DNA of 64,000 bases, taken from assembly GCF_000422645.1 (NCBI RefSeq), contig NZ_AUGL01000022.1, forward strand, positions 1 to 64,000, given 5' to 3'. The notes beneath the pieces were generated by a model. It worked only from the letters and a program-made list of their open reading frames with translations, was not told the DNA's origin and did no database searches. A program made the position numbers and the translations under genes. Shown here piece by piece: positions 53,560-61,393 of the stretch. This stretch comes from Ferrimonas futtsuensis DSM 18154. GTDB lineage: Bacteria; Pseudomonadota; Gammaproteobacteria; Enterobacterales; Shewanellaceae. Every line of letters begins with the position of its first letter. The stretch's first letter is position 1.

Positions 53560-54387
53560 CTATCGCTTTCTATGTATGATTCCAGCGGGGAATCTGAGCA
53601 TTTCGAACTGGTCGGTGAGACCGGCAAGAGACTCGGAGGCCCCCAGCACCAGGTAACCACCCGGGTTCAGGGCGGCAGCAAATTGCCGCAGGATCTTGCC
53701 CTTGTCCTCCGCCGAGAAGTAGATGAGTACATTGCGGCAGAAGATCACGTCAAATTTGCCCAGCAAGGCATAGCTGTCCAGCAGGTTGAGCTGACGGAAG
53801 TTGACCATGCGTCGCACATCATCCCGCACCTTCATTCCCTTGGGAGAGGGCTGGAAGAACAGGCGGCGGCGTTCCGGCGACAGACCCCGGGTCAGGGCCA
53901 GCTCGTCGTACTCACCGGCTTTGGCCTGGTCCAGGATCTGGGTGGACAGGTCGGTGGCGACGATGTCCACCCCGTTCATCAACATCCCCGGACGCTTCTG
54001 CCGGGTCTCGTGCACCACCATGGACATGGAATACGGCTCCTGACCGGAGGAGCAGGCACTGGACCAGATGCGGATGGAACGCCCCAGCTTGGCCAGCTCA
54101 GGCAGAAGTTCGTCCGCCAGCAACTGGTAGGGGTAGGTATCGCGGAACCAGAAGGTTTCGTTGGTGGTCATCGCCTCTACGACGGCGGTTCTGAGTTTGC
54201 TCTGCTCAGGACGCATCGATTGCTTCACCAGGTCGGACAGGCTGTCCAGACCGAAGGATTTCATCAACGGACTTAGGCGGCTACGTACCAGATATTGCTT
54301 GTTGTCTCCCAGCACAATGCCGCACTGCTTCTGCAGGAAGGCGGCAAAGGTCTGGTATTCCGTAGGAGCTAAGGTTTTGGTTGGCAC
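53560..54387 (-). CDS. cheR: CheR, receptor methyltransferase
   Basis: CheR methylates chemoreceptor glutamates with S-adenosylmethionine. The 275-residue product has the N-terminal helical domain, a SAM-binding motif in IRIWSSACSSGQEPYSMSMV, and FDVIFCRNVLIYFSAEDKGK with GGYLVLGASE. It follows cheV by 4 bases. It is apart from the main che genes, as in Vibrio. Confidence 0.97.
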   Translation of the reverse strand: MPTKTLAPTEYQTFAAFLQKQCGIVLGDNKQYLVRSRLSPLMKSFGLDSLSDLVKQSMRPEQSKLRTAVVEAMTTNETFWFRDTYPYQLLADELLPELAKLGRSIRIWSSACSSGQEPYSMSMVVHETRQKRPGMLMNGVDIVATDLSTQILDQAKAGEYDELALTRGLSPERRRLFFQPSPKGMKVRDDVRRMVNFRQLNLLDSYALLGKFDVIFCRNVLIYFSAEDKGKILRQFAAALNPGGYLVLGASESLAGLTDQFEMLRFPAGIIHRKR

Positions 54388-54391
54388 CGAA

Positions 54392-55315
54392 TCAGGCCTC
54401 TTTCAGGTAGCGATCGATCGCTCCTGCCAATTCATCAGGGTTAAACTTGGCGATGAAGTCGTCTGCACCCACTTTCTTCACCATGGCTTGGTTGAACACT
54501 CCGCTGAGGGAGGTGTGCAGGATCACCTTCAAGGAGGTGAGCTTGGGGTTGTCACGGATGGAGGCGGTCAGGGTGTAACCGTCCATCTCCGGCATCTCGA
54601 TATCGGAGATGATACCACCAAACACCTCGGAGATATCCTCTTTGTCCTTAACCAGATCTTCCAGCTTACGCAGCGCCTCCAGACCGTCTTTGGCCAGCTC
54701 GATCTCCAGACCCAGAGGCTCCAGGGCACGAACCACCTGCTTACGGGCAACGGAGGAGTCATCCACCACCATGATGCGACGCTTGCGCTCGGAGATGGGG
54801 CTGAGGTTGGCGGCGACATCCTCGCTGATGTCGGTCTTGGCGGGGGTGATCTCATCCAGGATCTTTTCAACGTCCAGAATCTCCACCAGCTCACCGTTGA
54901 TCTCGGTCACCGCGGTCAGGTAGTTGCTGCGGCCACTGCCTTGTGGCGGCGGCATCACCGAATCCCAGTTCAGGTTCACAATCCGCTCAACCCCGGCGAC
55001 CAGGAACCCCTGGACGGAACGGTTGTACTCACTGATGATGATGAAGCTGTTCTCCACCTCCTGAGTAGGGCGACCACCCACGGCGGCAGACATGTCGATG
55101 ACGGAGATGGTCTGGCCGCGGATGTGCGCCACACCCCGCACCAGATTGTTCAGACGCGGCAGGCTGGTCAGCTTAGGACACTGCAGCACCTCCCGAACCT
55201 TAAATACATTAATCCCAAAGGTTTGCCGGCCATTGAGCCGGAATAGGAGAAGTTCGAGGCGATTCTGCCCGACCAGCTGGGTGCGCTGGTTCACCGAATC
55301 TAAGATGCTAGCCAT
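54392..55315 (-). CDS. cheV: CheV, CheW-receiver fusion coupling protein
   Basis: The 307-residue protein has a CheW domain (about 15-155, FRLNGRQTFGINVFKVREVL) and a receiver domain (about 175-300, phosphoacceptor Asp in GGIISDIEMPEMDGYTL, Lys in FIAKFNPDEL). CheV supports array structure and adaptation. ATG 55315 (MASILDSVNQ) has AAGGA 8 bases upstream. A weak TTGATA-TATCAA pair upstream might be its promoter. Confidence 0.95.
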   Translation of the reverse strand: MASILDSVNQRTQLVGQNRLELLLFRLNGRQTFGINVFKVREVLQCPKLTSLPRLNNLVRGVAHIRGQTISVIDMSAAVGGRPTQEVENSFIIISEYNRSVQGFLVAGVERIVNLNWDSVMPPPQGSGRSNYLTAVTEINGELVEILDVEKILDEITPAKTDISEDVAANLSPISERKRRIMVVDDSSVARKQVVRALEPLGLEIELAKDGLEALRKLEDLVKDKEDISEVFGGIISDIEMPEMDGYTLTASIRDNPKLTSLKVILHTSLSGVFNQAMVKKVGADDFIAKFNPDELAGAIDRYLKEA

Positions 55316-55344
55316 TGGTGGAGTCCTTATTAAAGCTGAAACAA

Positions 55345-55360
55345 AGGCACAGATATTGCT
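55345..55360 (+). promoter_or_regulatory. Sigma-54 promoter of flgA
   Basis: AGGCACAGATATTGCT fits TGGCAYR-N4-TTGCW with only the first base differing. It lies 115 bases before flgA and just upstream of divergent cheV. Confidence 0.7.
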
Positions 55361-55474
55361 GCACACCCAACCGACAAATTGTTGGCACCGGAACTTTTGA
55401 TATGATGCTGCTGCGTTGTATCAATTTCCCCAAGCGTGTTCAAGTCTAGGTTATCTGGTCGGTGGTTAAATTCC

Positions 55475-56152
55475 ATGAAGCTGTATGCATTCTTACTCTC
55501 CCTGCTCTTTAGTGTGTCGGCACTGGGTGAAACTTCTTTAGATATGATCGAAGAGGCCGCATCCCAGTATGTCCTCGGCGTGATAGAGGTGCCGGAAGGG
55601 GCCCGTATTCAGGTAACCGCCAGCGAGCTGGACAAGCGCCGCCACTTCGAGAGCTGTGACAGTCCCCTGCAGGCTCAGGCCCCGGCTGTCAAGGGTAACA
55701 CGCGCTATCTGACCGTTAAGATCAGCTGCGACACCCCCGAGCCCTGGCTGGTGTATGTGCCTGTGCAAATTTCTCTGGAGTACCCGGTACTGGTGGCCAG
55801 AATGGCCCTGGGCCCGGACACCCTGCTGGACGAATCCATGGTGGAGCTGAGGTATGTCAACAACAACAGTTTGCGGGGGAATCATTTCAGCTCCCCTGAT
55901 GAGCTGAATGGTGCCAGACTAAAAAGGCGCGCAGGCGCGGGACAGGTGATCACCAAACGCAACGTCTGCCTGGTGTGTAAAGGGGACCCGGTAACCATCG
56001 AAGCCAATAATGATCACCTCTCCATCCGCACCTCGGGCACCGCCATGAGCAGTGGCTCCATCGGTGACGCCATCCGGGTGCAGAACAGCCGGTCTCGAAG
56101 AATGGTGGATGCGTACGTCACCGGAGTTGGCCATGTGCGGGTGAAAATGTAA
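55475..56152 (+). CDS. flgA: FlgA, P-ring chaperone
   Basis: The 225-residue periplasmic protein has a signal peptide (MKLYAFLLSLLFSVSALG) and a SAF domain with LVYVPVQISLEYPVLVARMA, RRAGAGQVITKRNV and the C-terminal GDAIRVQNSRSRRMVDAYVT. FlgA helps FlgI assemble. ATG 55475 starts the signal peptide; a GTG 13 codons upstream is unlikely. Confidence 0.93.
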   Translation: MKLYAFLLSLLFSVSALGETSLDMIEEAASQYVLGVIEVPEGARIQVTASELDKRRHFESCDSPLQAQAPAVKGNTRYLTVKISCDTPEPWLVYVPVQISLEYPVLVARMALGPDTLLDESMVELRYVNNNSLRGNHFSSPDELNGARLKRRAGAGQVITKRNVCLVCKGDPVTIEANNDHLSIRTSGTAMSSGSIGDAIRVQNSRSRRMVDAYVTGVGHVRVKM

Positions 56153-56161
56153 AAATTACCC

Positions 56162-56188
56162 TAAAGCTTCTGGCCGCGCGGCCGATAC
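56162..56188 (+). promoter_or_regulatory. Sigma-28 promoter of flgMN
   Basis: TAAAGCTT, 11 bases and GCCGATAC match the FliA consensus, 43 bases before flgM. The spacer is itself a GGCCGCGCGGCC-like palindrome. Confidence 0.88.
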
Positions 56189-56230
56189 CAGTGTCAGAAG
56201 AGCCCAAATACACAGCGACGGAGCCACATT

Positions 56231-56539
56231 ATGGCTATCGACATCAACAAACTGAGCAGCGGTACCGCAGGCCTGCAACCGGCCCGACGGGCGGTGACCC
56301 AACAAAGCAAGCCCGAAGGGAGCAGTGCTCAAGCTGCCGCCAAGGGGGACGAGGTGAAGCTGACCCAGGAAGCCCAGCAACTGCAGCGGGCGGAGAAGGT
56401 GATGCAGGAGACCCCTGAGGTGAACAGCTCCAAGGTGGAAGCCCTGAAGCAGGCGATCTCTGAAGGTCGCTACCATGTTGACCCGGACAAACTGGCTGCC
56501 AACCTCTCCCGTTTCGAGAGTGAACTGACTGGTGAGTGA
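56231..56539 (+). CDS. flgM: FlgM, anti-sigma-28 factor
   Basis: The 102-residue protein begins MAIDINKLSSG, has a disordered N-terminal half, and the sigma-binding helices EVNSSKVEALKQAISEGRYH followed by VDPDKLAANLSRFESEL. FlgM holds FliA until exported through the finished hook. It overlaps flgN by 8 bases. Confidence 0.94.
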   Translation: MAIDINKLSSGTAGLQPARRAVTQQSKPEGSSAQAAAKGDEVKLTQEAQQLQRAEKVMQETPEVNSSKVEALKQAISEGRYHVDPDKLAANLSRFESELTGE

Positions 56540-56963
56540 GACCACAATCCACGCCTTGATTGACGCTCAGCAAGAGCGTCTGACTCACCTGCTGCAGCTG
56601 CTGCAGCAGGAGACCGAGGCGTTGCTTGAGCGAGATGCCGATAAGATTGAATCCCTGCTCAAACAGAAGCTGACGCTGCTGGACCAGATTGGCGGCGGCG
56701 ACAAGGCGCTGGAAGCACACCCACACGCAGCTCAGATCAAGTCGGACAACGAGGCGATGGCCGGGGTGGCCCGCTGCCGTGACCTCCTGGCGGAGTGTCA
56801 ACTGAAAAACCAGCACAACAGCCAGCTGGCCGATCAGTCTCTGGCCAGCCTGGGGCGCCTGCAACAGTTGCTCAACACCACCCGCAACCCCAATGCCCTG
56901 ACCTACAATCAGGAGGGCACCACCACCACAGGTGGCCGACTGGGCAAGGTGATTAAGGCCTGA
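56532..56963 (+). CDS. flgN: FlgN, chaperone for FlgK and FlgL
   Basis: The 143-residue helical protein (LIDAQQERLTHLLQLLQQET) has the FlgN profile and lies after flgM as usual. The start is GTG inside the flgM stop overlap (GTGAGTGA). Confidence 0.9.
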   Translation: MSETTIHALIDAQQERLTHLLQLLQQETEALLERDADKIESLLKQKLTLLDQIGGGDKALEAHPHAAQIKSDNEAMAGVARCRDLLAECQLKNQHNSQLADQSLASLGRLQQLLNTTRNPNALTYNQEGTTTTGGRLGKVIKA

Positions 56964-56981
56964 GGCAACCCGCTTAGAAAC

Positions 56982-57010
56982 AAAAAGCCGGCGTAACCGC
57001 CGGCTTTTTT
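56982..57010. terminator. Bidirectional terminator between flgN and flgT
   Basis: AAAAAGCCGGC/GCCGGCTTTTTT stem between the two convergent stops serves both genes. Confidence 0.92.
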
Positions 57011-57025
57011 GTTGCGCAGAGCACA

Positions 57026-58144
57026 TCAGCGCCTGTGTGCCTGTGCCTGCACCATGTCCATGGGCTGCCAGCGAGTGTAGCTGGAGCCTGGCATCAGGGT
57101 GCCCACCGCCTGTTCCAACTGCACCTGTTGAATCACCAGGATGTCTTCCGAGTCCGGATCACGATTCCACCACCCCAGCTCACCCTGTTGCCGGTTCTGC
57201 AAGGAGACTCGGTCCCCGATGCGAACGCCGTGGCGGCTGCCCAGATTGATGGTCACCCGCTCCTGATCCACCGAGAGCACCCGCCCGTGCAATGGACGGC
57301 AATGCAGGGTGCCGTCGATGTCCTGAGCCATGGCCACCACCTGCTGACGGATCTGCCTGCCGTAGTCGCTGTTCCAGAAATGGCTGGAGCCCAGTTCCAC
57401 CGCGTCACTGCGTTTGAACGGCCAGTCACCCTGGGTACGATAACGCTTGTGCCAGATCATCTGACCGGTCAACCCGTCATAGATATTCAGGTTGGCTCCG
57501 AAGTAACGATTCCGGTCATCTTCAAACCAACCCAGGGTGGTCTCATGGGGATCCAGAGTCAGATCATCGATGGAGATGGTCACCACATACTGGCTGTTGT
57601 CGTCCCGGCTCATCTCTCTGGCCCACTGGTCACCATACTCCTGGTTCAGCTGGCCAAAACTGACGCTGATGTCGCTGCGCTCATGGGCAAACAGGGAGGT
57701 GGCTTCCCCATTGATGGTGTTGGCCAGCAGCCGGGTCAGTGCCGCATCAAACTCATAGAGGCTGCCTGGCACCAGGTGCTGACGATGCACCACATCGGCC
57801 CGGGGCAGCGTCAGGGCGAAGCGAAATCCCGCACCGGCACACTGGTTGCCCACCGCTCGGACATCCGCCCTCAGGGTCACCTCAAGAGTGCCGTCACTGA
57901 TGGATTCTGACAGCAGCTGGTACTCCCCTATCTGAGTCAGCTCCGTGGCCGGCCCCAATACGCCATTGACCATGATTTCGCCCTGACCTGATTTCGCCAG
58001 CGCGTTGCGGATCGCCTCCTCACGAGCCTTGGTCAGGTCATCATTGCCTATGGGAGCACTGCCACTCAGGGTCAGCCACTGAGCCGAAACCGGTGCCGCC
58101 AACAGGCAGACACTGAGCAGCGCCAGGTGTATGGGGTAAGACAT
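57026..58144 (-). CDS. flgT: FlgT, H-ring/outer-membrane flagellar protein
   Basis: The 372-residue periplasmic protein has a signal peptide (MSYPIHLALLSVCLLAAPVS ending in AQ), an N-terminal domain with LTKAREEAIRNALAKSGQGE, and a C-terminal SH3-like region (VTINLGSRHGVRIGDRVSLQ). This fits Vibrio FlgT, a part of the H ring around the basal body. It lies opposite flgOP as in Vibrio. ATG 58144 starts the signal peptide. Confidence 0.88.
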   Translation of the reverse strand: MSYPIHLALLSVCLLAAPVSAQWLTLSGSAPIGNDDLTKAREEAIRNALAKSGQGEIMVNGVLGPATELTQIGEYQLLSESISDGTLEVTLRADVRAVGNQCAGAGFRFALTLPRADVVHRQHLVPGSLYEFDAALTRLLANTINGEATSLFAHERSDISVSFGQLNQEYGDQWAREMSRDDNSQYVVTISIDDLTLDPHETTLGWFEDDRNRYFGANLNIYDGLTGQMIWHKRYRTQGDWPFKRSDAVELGSSHFWNSDYGRQIRQQVVAMAQDIDGTLHCRPLHGRVLSVDQERVTINLGSRHGVRIGDRVSLQNRQQGELGWWNRDPDSEDILVIQQVQLEQAVGTLMPGSSYTRWQPMDMVQAQAHRR

Positions 58145-58179
58145 CGCTTTTTCGTCCTCAATGCAGTTGGCGTAGATAA

Positions 58180-58195
58180 TGCAATGACTGTGCCT
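58180..58195 (-). promoter_or_regulatory. Sigma-54 promoter of flgT
   Basis: AGGCACAGTCATTGCA fits TGGCAYR-N4-TTGCW except for the first base, 36 bases before flgT. Confidence 0.75.
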
Positions 58196-58206
58196 ACATT
58201 TGTCAC

Positions 58207-58233
58207 TAAAGCGCCAGGCTTTCTGGCCGATAT
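58207..58233 (+). promoter_or_regulatory. Sigma-28 promoter of flgOP
   Basis: TAAAGCGC, 11 bases and GCCGATAT match the FliA consensus, 42 bases before flgO, back to back with the flgT promoter. Confidence 0.86.
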
Positions 58234-58274
58234 GATACAGAGAACCGTGAATGCCCAAGCCACTGGAGATAGCG

Positions 58275-58895
58275 ATGAAAAAGGCCATAGGCGTCCTGTG
58301 CCTGTTTTTGTGGGGCTGTGCCACCCCGCCGGCAGAGCCACCGCCACAATACAGCGTGAGCGGCAAAGGTTTGCCGCACAGCAGTGCCGTGATTCACCTG
58401 GCCCAGCGCATCGCCGAAGATCTTGAGCGCAATCACGACCTGCCGGACAAGACCAAGCTTATCGCCGTCACCACCCCCGTCTGGCTGGATGAACTGGAAA
58501 GCAGCGGCAGGCTTGCCCTGCAATTGGGTGACGGCCTGGTCGGCGCCCTGCACCAGAGAGGATTCAACCTGGTGGAACTGAACAGCAGCCAGCAGATTCG
58601 TGTCTCCAAACAGGGCAATCTGATCCTCAGCCGCGATTATGAGCGGCTGCAAGCCAGCCTGCCGGTCAGCCAGGTACTGATCGCCACCCTGAGCCGCGAC
58701 AGCAGCGGAGTGATCATCAACAGTCGCCTGGTGGATATCGCCAACAACCGAGTGGCCTCCACCTCCCAGGCGTTTCTGCCCTGGCAGGAATCCTCCGGCT
58801 ACCTGGAACAAAGCAACAGCATCACCGAGCAGGGAGGTCTGCTCTATCGGCAGGAGCAGCCAGGGAGAACACCGGTGAGGGAGGTAACCCCATGA
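58275..58895 (+). CDS. flgO: FlgO, flagellar outer-membrane lipoprotein
   Basis: The 206-residue protein has a lipobox (VLCLFLWGC, Cys at 14) and the FlgO core VIHLAQRIAEDLERNHDLPD, QVLIATLSRDSSGVIINSRL. FlgO works with FlgP and FlgT in Vibrio flagella and motility. ATG 58275 starts the signal. Confidence 0.88.
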   Translation: MKKAIGVLCLFLWGCATPPAEPPPQYSVSGKGLPHSSAVIHLAQRIAEDLERNHDLPDKTKLIAVTTPVWLDELESSGRLALQLGDGLVGALHQRGFNLVELNSSQQIRVSKQGNLILSRDYERLQASLPVSQVLIATLSRDSSGVIINSRLVDIANNRVASTSQAFLPWQESSGYLEQSNSITEQGGLLYRQEQPGRTPVREVTP

Positions 58896-59332
58896 AACGA
58901 TTCGCCGCCGCAGCGCTGATTTTCCTGGCCGGGTGTCAGAACAATGCCTATGTGGAGTATGAACCTGTGCCGCCGCAGGAGTTTCCCATACTCACCGCCA
59001 AGGGGATCGCCCCCATCTCAGCCCAGTTGGGCAATAACCGGGATCTGAAGGTGCAGCAGGCGATGCGGGCGGCCAAGCTGGATGCCTACCGGGAACTGGC
59101 CGAACAGATCTATGGTGTACGGGTGTCAGGCACGGGCCGGATGGACCAGCAGTTGCTGCAGAGCGACCAGTTTCAGACCCAGGTGGATGGTCTGGTCCGG
59201 GGTGCCGAGGTCATTCGCATCTACCCTGTGGGTGACAACTATGTTGCGGAGCTGAAGCTGGACTATAAAAAGGTGTGGCAGCTGTATCAGCAGGCGCCGA
59301 GGCAGAGAATCAAAAACGTGATCTATTACTGA
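58892..59332 (+). CDS. flgP: FlgP, flagellar outer-membrane lipoprotein
   Basis: The 146-residue lipoprotein (lipobox ALIFLAGC) has the LPP20-type core MRAAKLDAYRELAEQIYGVR and VRGAEVIRIYPVGDNYVAEL. FlgP forms basal disks or rings in relatives. It overlaps flgO by 4 bases. Confidence 0.9.
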   Translation: MKRFAAAALIFLAGCQNNAYVEYEPVPPQEFPILTAKGIAPISAQLGNNRDLKVQQAMRAAKLDAYRELAEQIYGVRVSGTGRMDQQLLQSDQFQTQVDGLVRGAEVIRIYPVGDNYVAELKLDYKKVWQLYQQAPRQRIKNVIYY

Positions 59333-59371
59333 TAAATTGGCGCTAGACGTCTCATTAGTGAATAAAACTGA

Positions 59372-59401
59372 AAAGCGGAGGCCGTTGCCTCCGCTTTTTT
59401 G
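59372..59401. terminator. Bidirectional terminator between flgP and yfbV
   Basis: AAAGCGGAGGC/GCCTCCGCTTT stem with a 4-base loop and a T run marks the right edge of the flagellar locus. Confidence 0.92.
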
Positions 59402-59422
59402 TGAGCTGGATCCAACCCGCGC

Positions 59423-59869
59423 TCAGTGGCGATCCAACCTGTGCCACTCTCCGTTGTCCAGTTTGTTAAAAACTCGTCGGAGCAGTTGCGCCATATTCAG
59501 GTAGCGGGCTCGGGCCCCCAGAGGGGCGATCTGCTCCCCCGCCTCGAGCATGCGCGAGCGCAGGTCATCACACCAGGCCACCAGTTGCCTGGGCAACAAC
59601 TGTTGTGAACGCCAACCCAACCAATACAGGCCCTGAAGGGGCAGGCTCAGCAGGAACAGGGTACTGGCGATGATCTGAGGCAGGCTCTCGGGCCCCAGCC
59701 ACTGAAGCTGAAACCACAGGCAAAACACCGCCACCGGGGGCATGACCCGAATGGCCAGTTCAGTGGCTTTTATCACCCTGTACTCTGGAAACAGAGGGGC
59801 CAGCTGAACCGCTCTGGGCCACTGTTTCATGTAGTGATTGCCACATCTCAGTGTTTCAAAAAAGGTCAT
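59423..59869 (-). CDS. yfbV: YfbV (UPF0208/DUF412) membrane protein
   Basis: The 148-residue protein has two hydrophobic segments (about 40-60 and 65-85) and the family pattern MTFFETLRCGNHYMKQWPRA at the N-terminus, LPQIIASTLFLLSLPLQGLY, and YLNMAQLLRRVFNKLD at the C-terminus. Its function is unknown. In E. coli it also lies divergently beside ackA. The 274 bases to ackA hold no gene; the intergenic TATACT near 60050 could be a promoter -10. Confidence 0.92.
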   Translation of the reverse strand: MTFFETLRCGNHYMKQWPRAVQLAPLFPEYRVIKATELAIRVMPPVAVFCLWFQLQWLGPESLPQIIASTLFLLSLPLQGLYWLGWRSQQLLPRQLVAWCDDLRSRMLEAGEQIAPLGARARYLNMAQLLRRVFNKLDNGEWHRLDRH

Positions 59870-60143
59870 GCTTCACTCTCCTTTATACAACGGGAGACGG
59901 ATCACAGATTCGTTAAGTGTATCACGTCCTGATTCCGCTTCTTCAGAAAAGTATGGGTAAAATGGTCATACCTTTCTAGGAAGATGGTTGAATTTCGGCC
60001 CATTAGGGGACCTGAAAATGCGACATCGGTCGCAGATACAGCGGGTCTATACTGTAATTTCTTACCATCTTCGGTCGTTATCGACTTCACCGCCCCAGGG
60101 CGCAGTCGGTTGTACGCAAGTAAATCACTTAGGTGTATGAATA

Positions 60144-61337
60144 ATGAGCAAACTTGTTCTCGTTCTTAACTGCGGTAGCTCCTCCCTGAAATTCGCCGTA
60201 ATCGATGCAACTAACGGTGAAGAGCACCTGTCCGGTCTGGCAGAGTGTTTCAACCTCGAAGATGCCCGCATCAAGTGGAAGCTGGATGGCAACAAGGGCG
60301 AAGCCGCCCTGGGTGCCGGTGCCGCCCACTCTGAGGCTCTGGACTACATCGTTGGTACCATCCTGGCCAGCAAGCCTGAAATGGCTGACCAGCTGGTTGC
60401 CGTAGGTCACCGTATCGTTCACGGTGGCGAGAAGTACACCAAGTCCATGCTGATCACCGATGACGTTCTGGCCGGCATCGAAGAGTGCGCTTCCCTGGCT
60501 CCTCTGCACAACCCCGCTCACCTGATCGGTATCCGTGCTGCACAGGCTGCTTTCGCCGCCCTGCCCCAGGTTGCCGTATTCGACACCGCTTTCCATCAGA
60601 CCATGCCCAAGGTGGCCTACAGCTACGCCATTCCTCAGAAGCTGTACCGTGACCACGGCATCCGTCGCTACGGCATGCACGGCACCAGCCACCTGTTCGT
60701 CTCCGGCGAAGCCGCCAAGGTACTGGGCAAAGAGGTTGCCGACACCAACGTTATCACCTGCCACCTGGGCAACGGCGGTTCCGTAACCGCAGTTCGCAAC
60801 GGTCAGAGTGTAGACACCTCCATGGGTCTGACTCCTCTGGAAGGCCTGGTAATGGGTACCCGTTCCGGTGACCTGGATCCTGCCATCATCTTCCACCTGG
60901 TGAACAACCTGGGTTACACCGTTGAGCAAGTAAACAACATGCTCAACAAAGAGTCCGGCCTGCTGGGTCTGTCCGAGAAGACCAACGACTGCCGCGGCAT
61001 CGAAGAGGGTCACGCCGAGGGCGACGCTGGCTGCACCCTGGCTCTGGAAGTGTTCTGCTACCGCCTGGCCAAGTACGTGGCTTCCTACACCGTGCCTCTG
61101 AAGCGCGTTGATGCCATCGTATTCACCGGCGGCATCGGAGAAAACTCCATGCTGATCCGTGAAACCGTTCTGAACAACCTGGCCATCTTCGGATACGAAG
61201 TGGACGCAGAGAAGAACGCAGCCGCCCGCTTCGGCAACGACGGCATCATCACCAAAGACGGCTCTCCGGTTGCTATGGTTATCCCAACCAACGAAGAGTT
61301 TGTTATCGCCAGCGATTCTCTGGCTCTGATCTCCTGA
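60144..61337 (+). CDS. ackA: Acetate kinase AckA
   Basis: AckA converts acetyl phosphate and ADP to acetate and ATP. The 397-residue product has [52 protein letters not shown] and FTGGIGENS, the family signatures. Codon use is strongly biased, as in highly expressed genes. It pairs with pta. Confidence 0.98.
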   Translation: MSKLVLVLNCGSSSLKFAVIDATNGEEHLSGLAECFNLEDARIKWKLDGNKGEAALGAGAAHSEALDYIVGTILASKPEMADQLVAVGHRIVHGGEKYTKSMLITDDVLAGIEECASLAPLHNPAHLIGIRAAQAAFAALPQVAVFDTAFHQTMPKVAYSYAIPQKLYRDHGIRRYGMHGTSHLFVSGEAAKVLGKEVADTNVITCHLGNGGSVTAVRNGQSVDTSMGLTPLEGLVMGTRSGDLDPAIIFHLVNNLGYTVEQVNNMLNKESGLLGLSEKTNDCRGIEEGHAEGDAGCTLALEVFCYRLAKYVASYTVPLKRVDAIVFTGGIGENSMLIRETVLNNLAIFGYEVDAEKNAAARFGNDGIITKDGSPVAMVIPTNEEFVIASDSLALIS

Positions 61338-61351
61338 TCCAATGAAGTACA

Positions 61352-61382
61352 CTGAGCCACGCACGTGGCTCAGTCCTTTTTA
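61352..61382 (+). terminator. Hairpin between ackA and pta
   Basis: CTGAGCCACG/CGTGGCTCAG makes a perfect 10-bp stem with a 2-base loop, followed by TCCTTTTT, just before the pta ribosome site. It is probably a partial terminator. Confidence 0.75.
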
Positions 61383-61393
61383 AGAGGTATTTT

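Noticed and set aside
55384-55400. TGGCACCGGAACTTTTG as a sigma-54 promoter for flgA
   Set aside because: The -24 box is good but no GC occurs at -12; the upstream site at 55345-55360 fits better.
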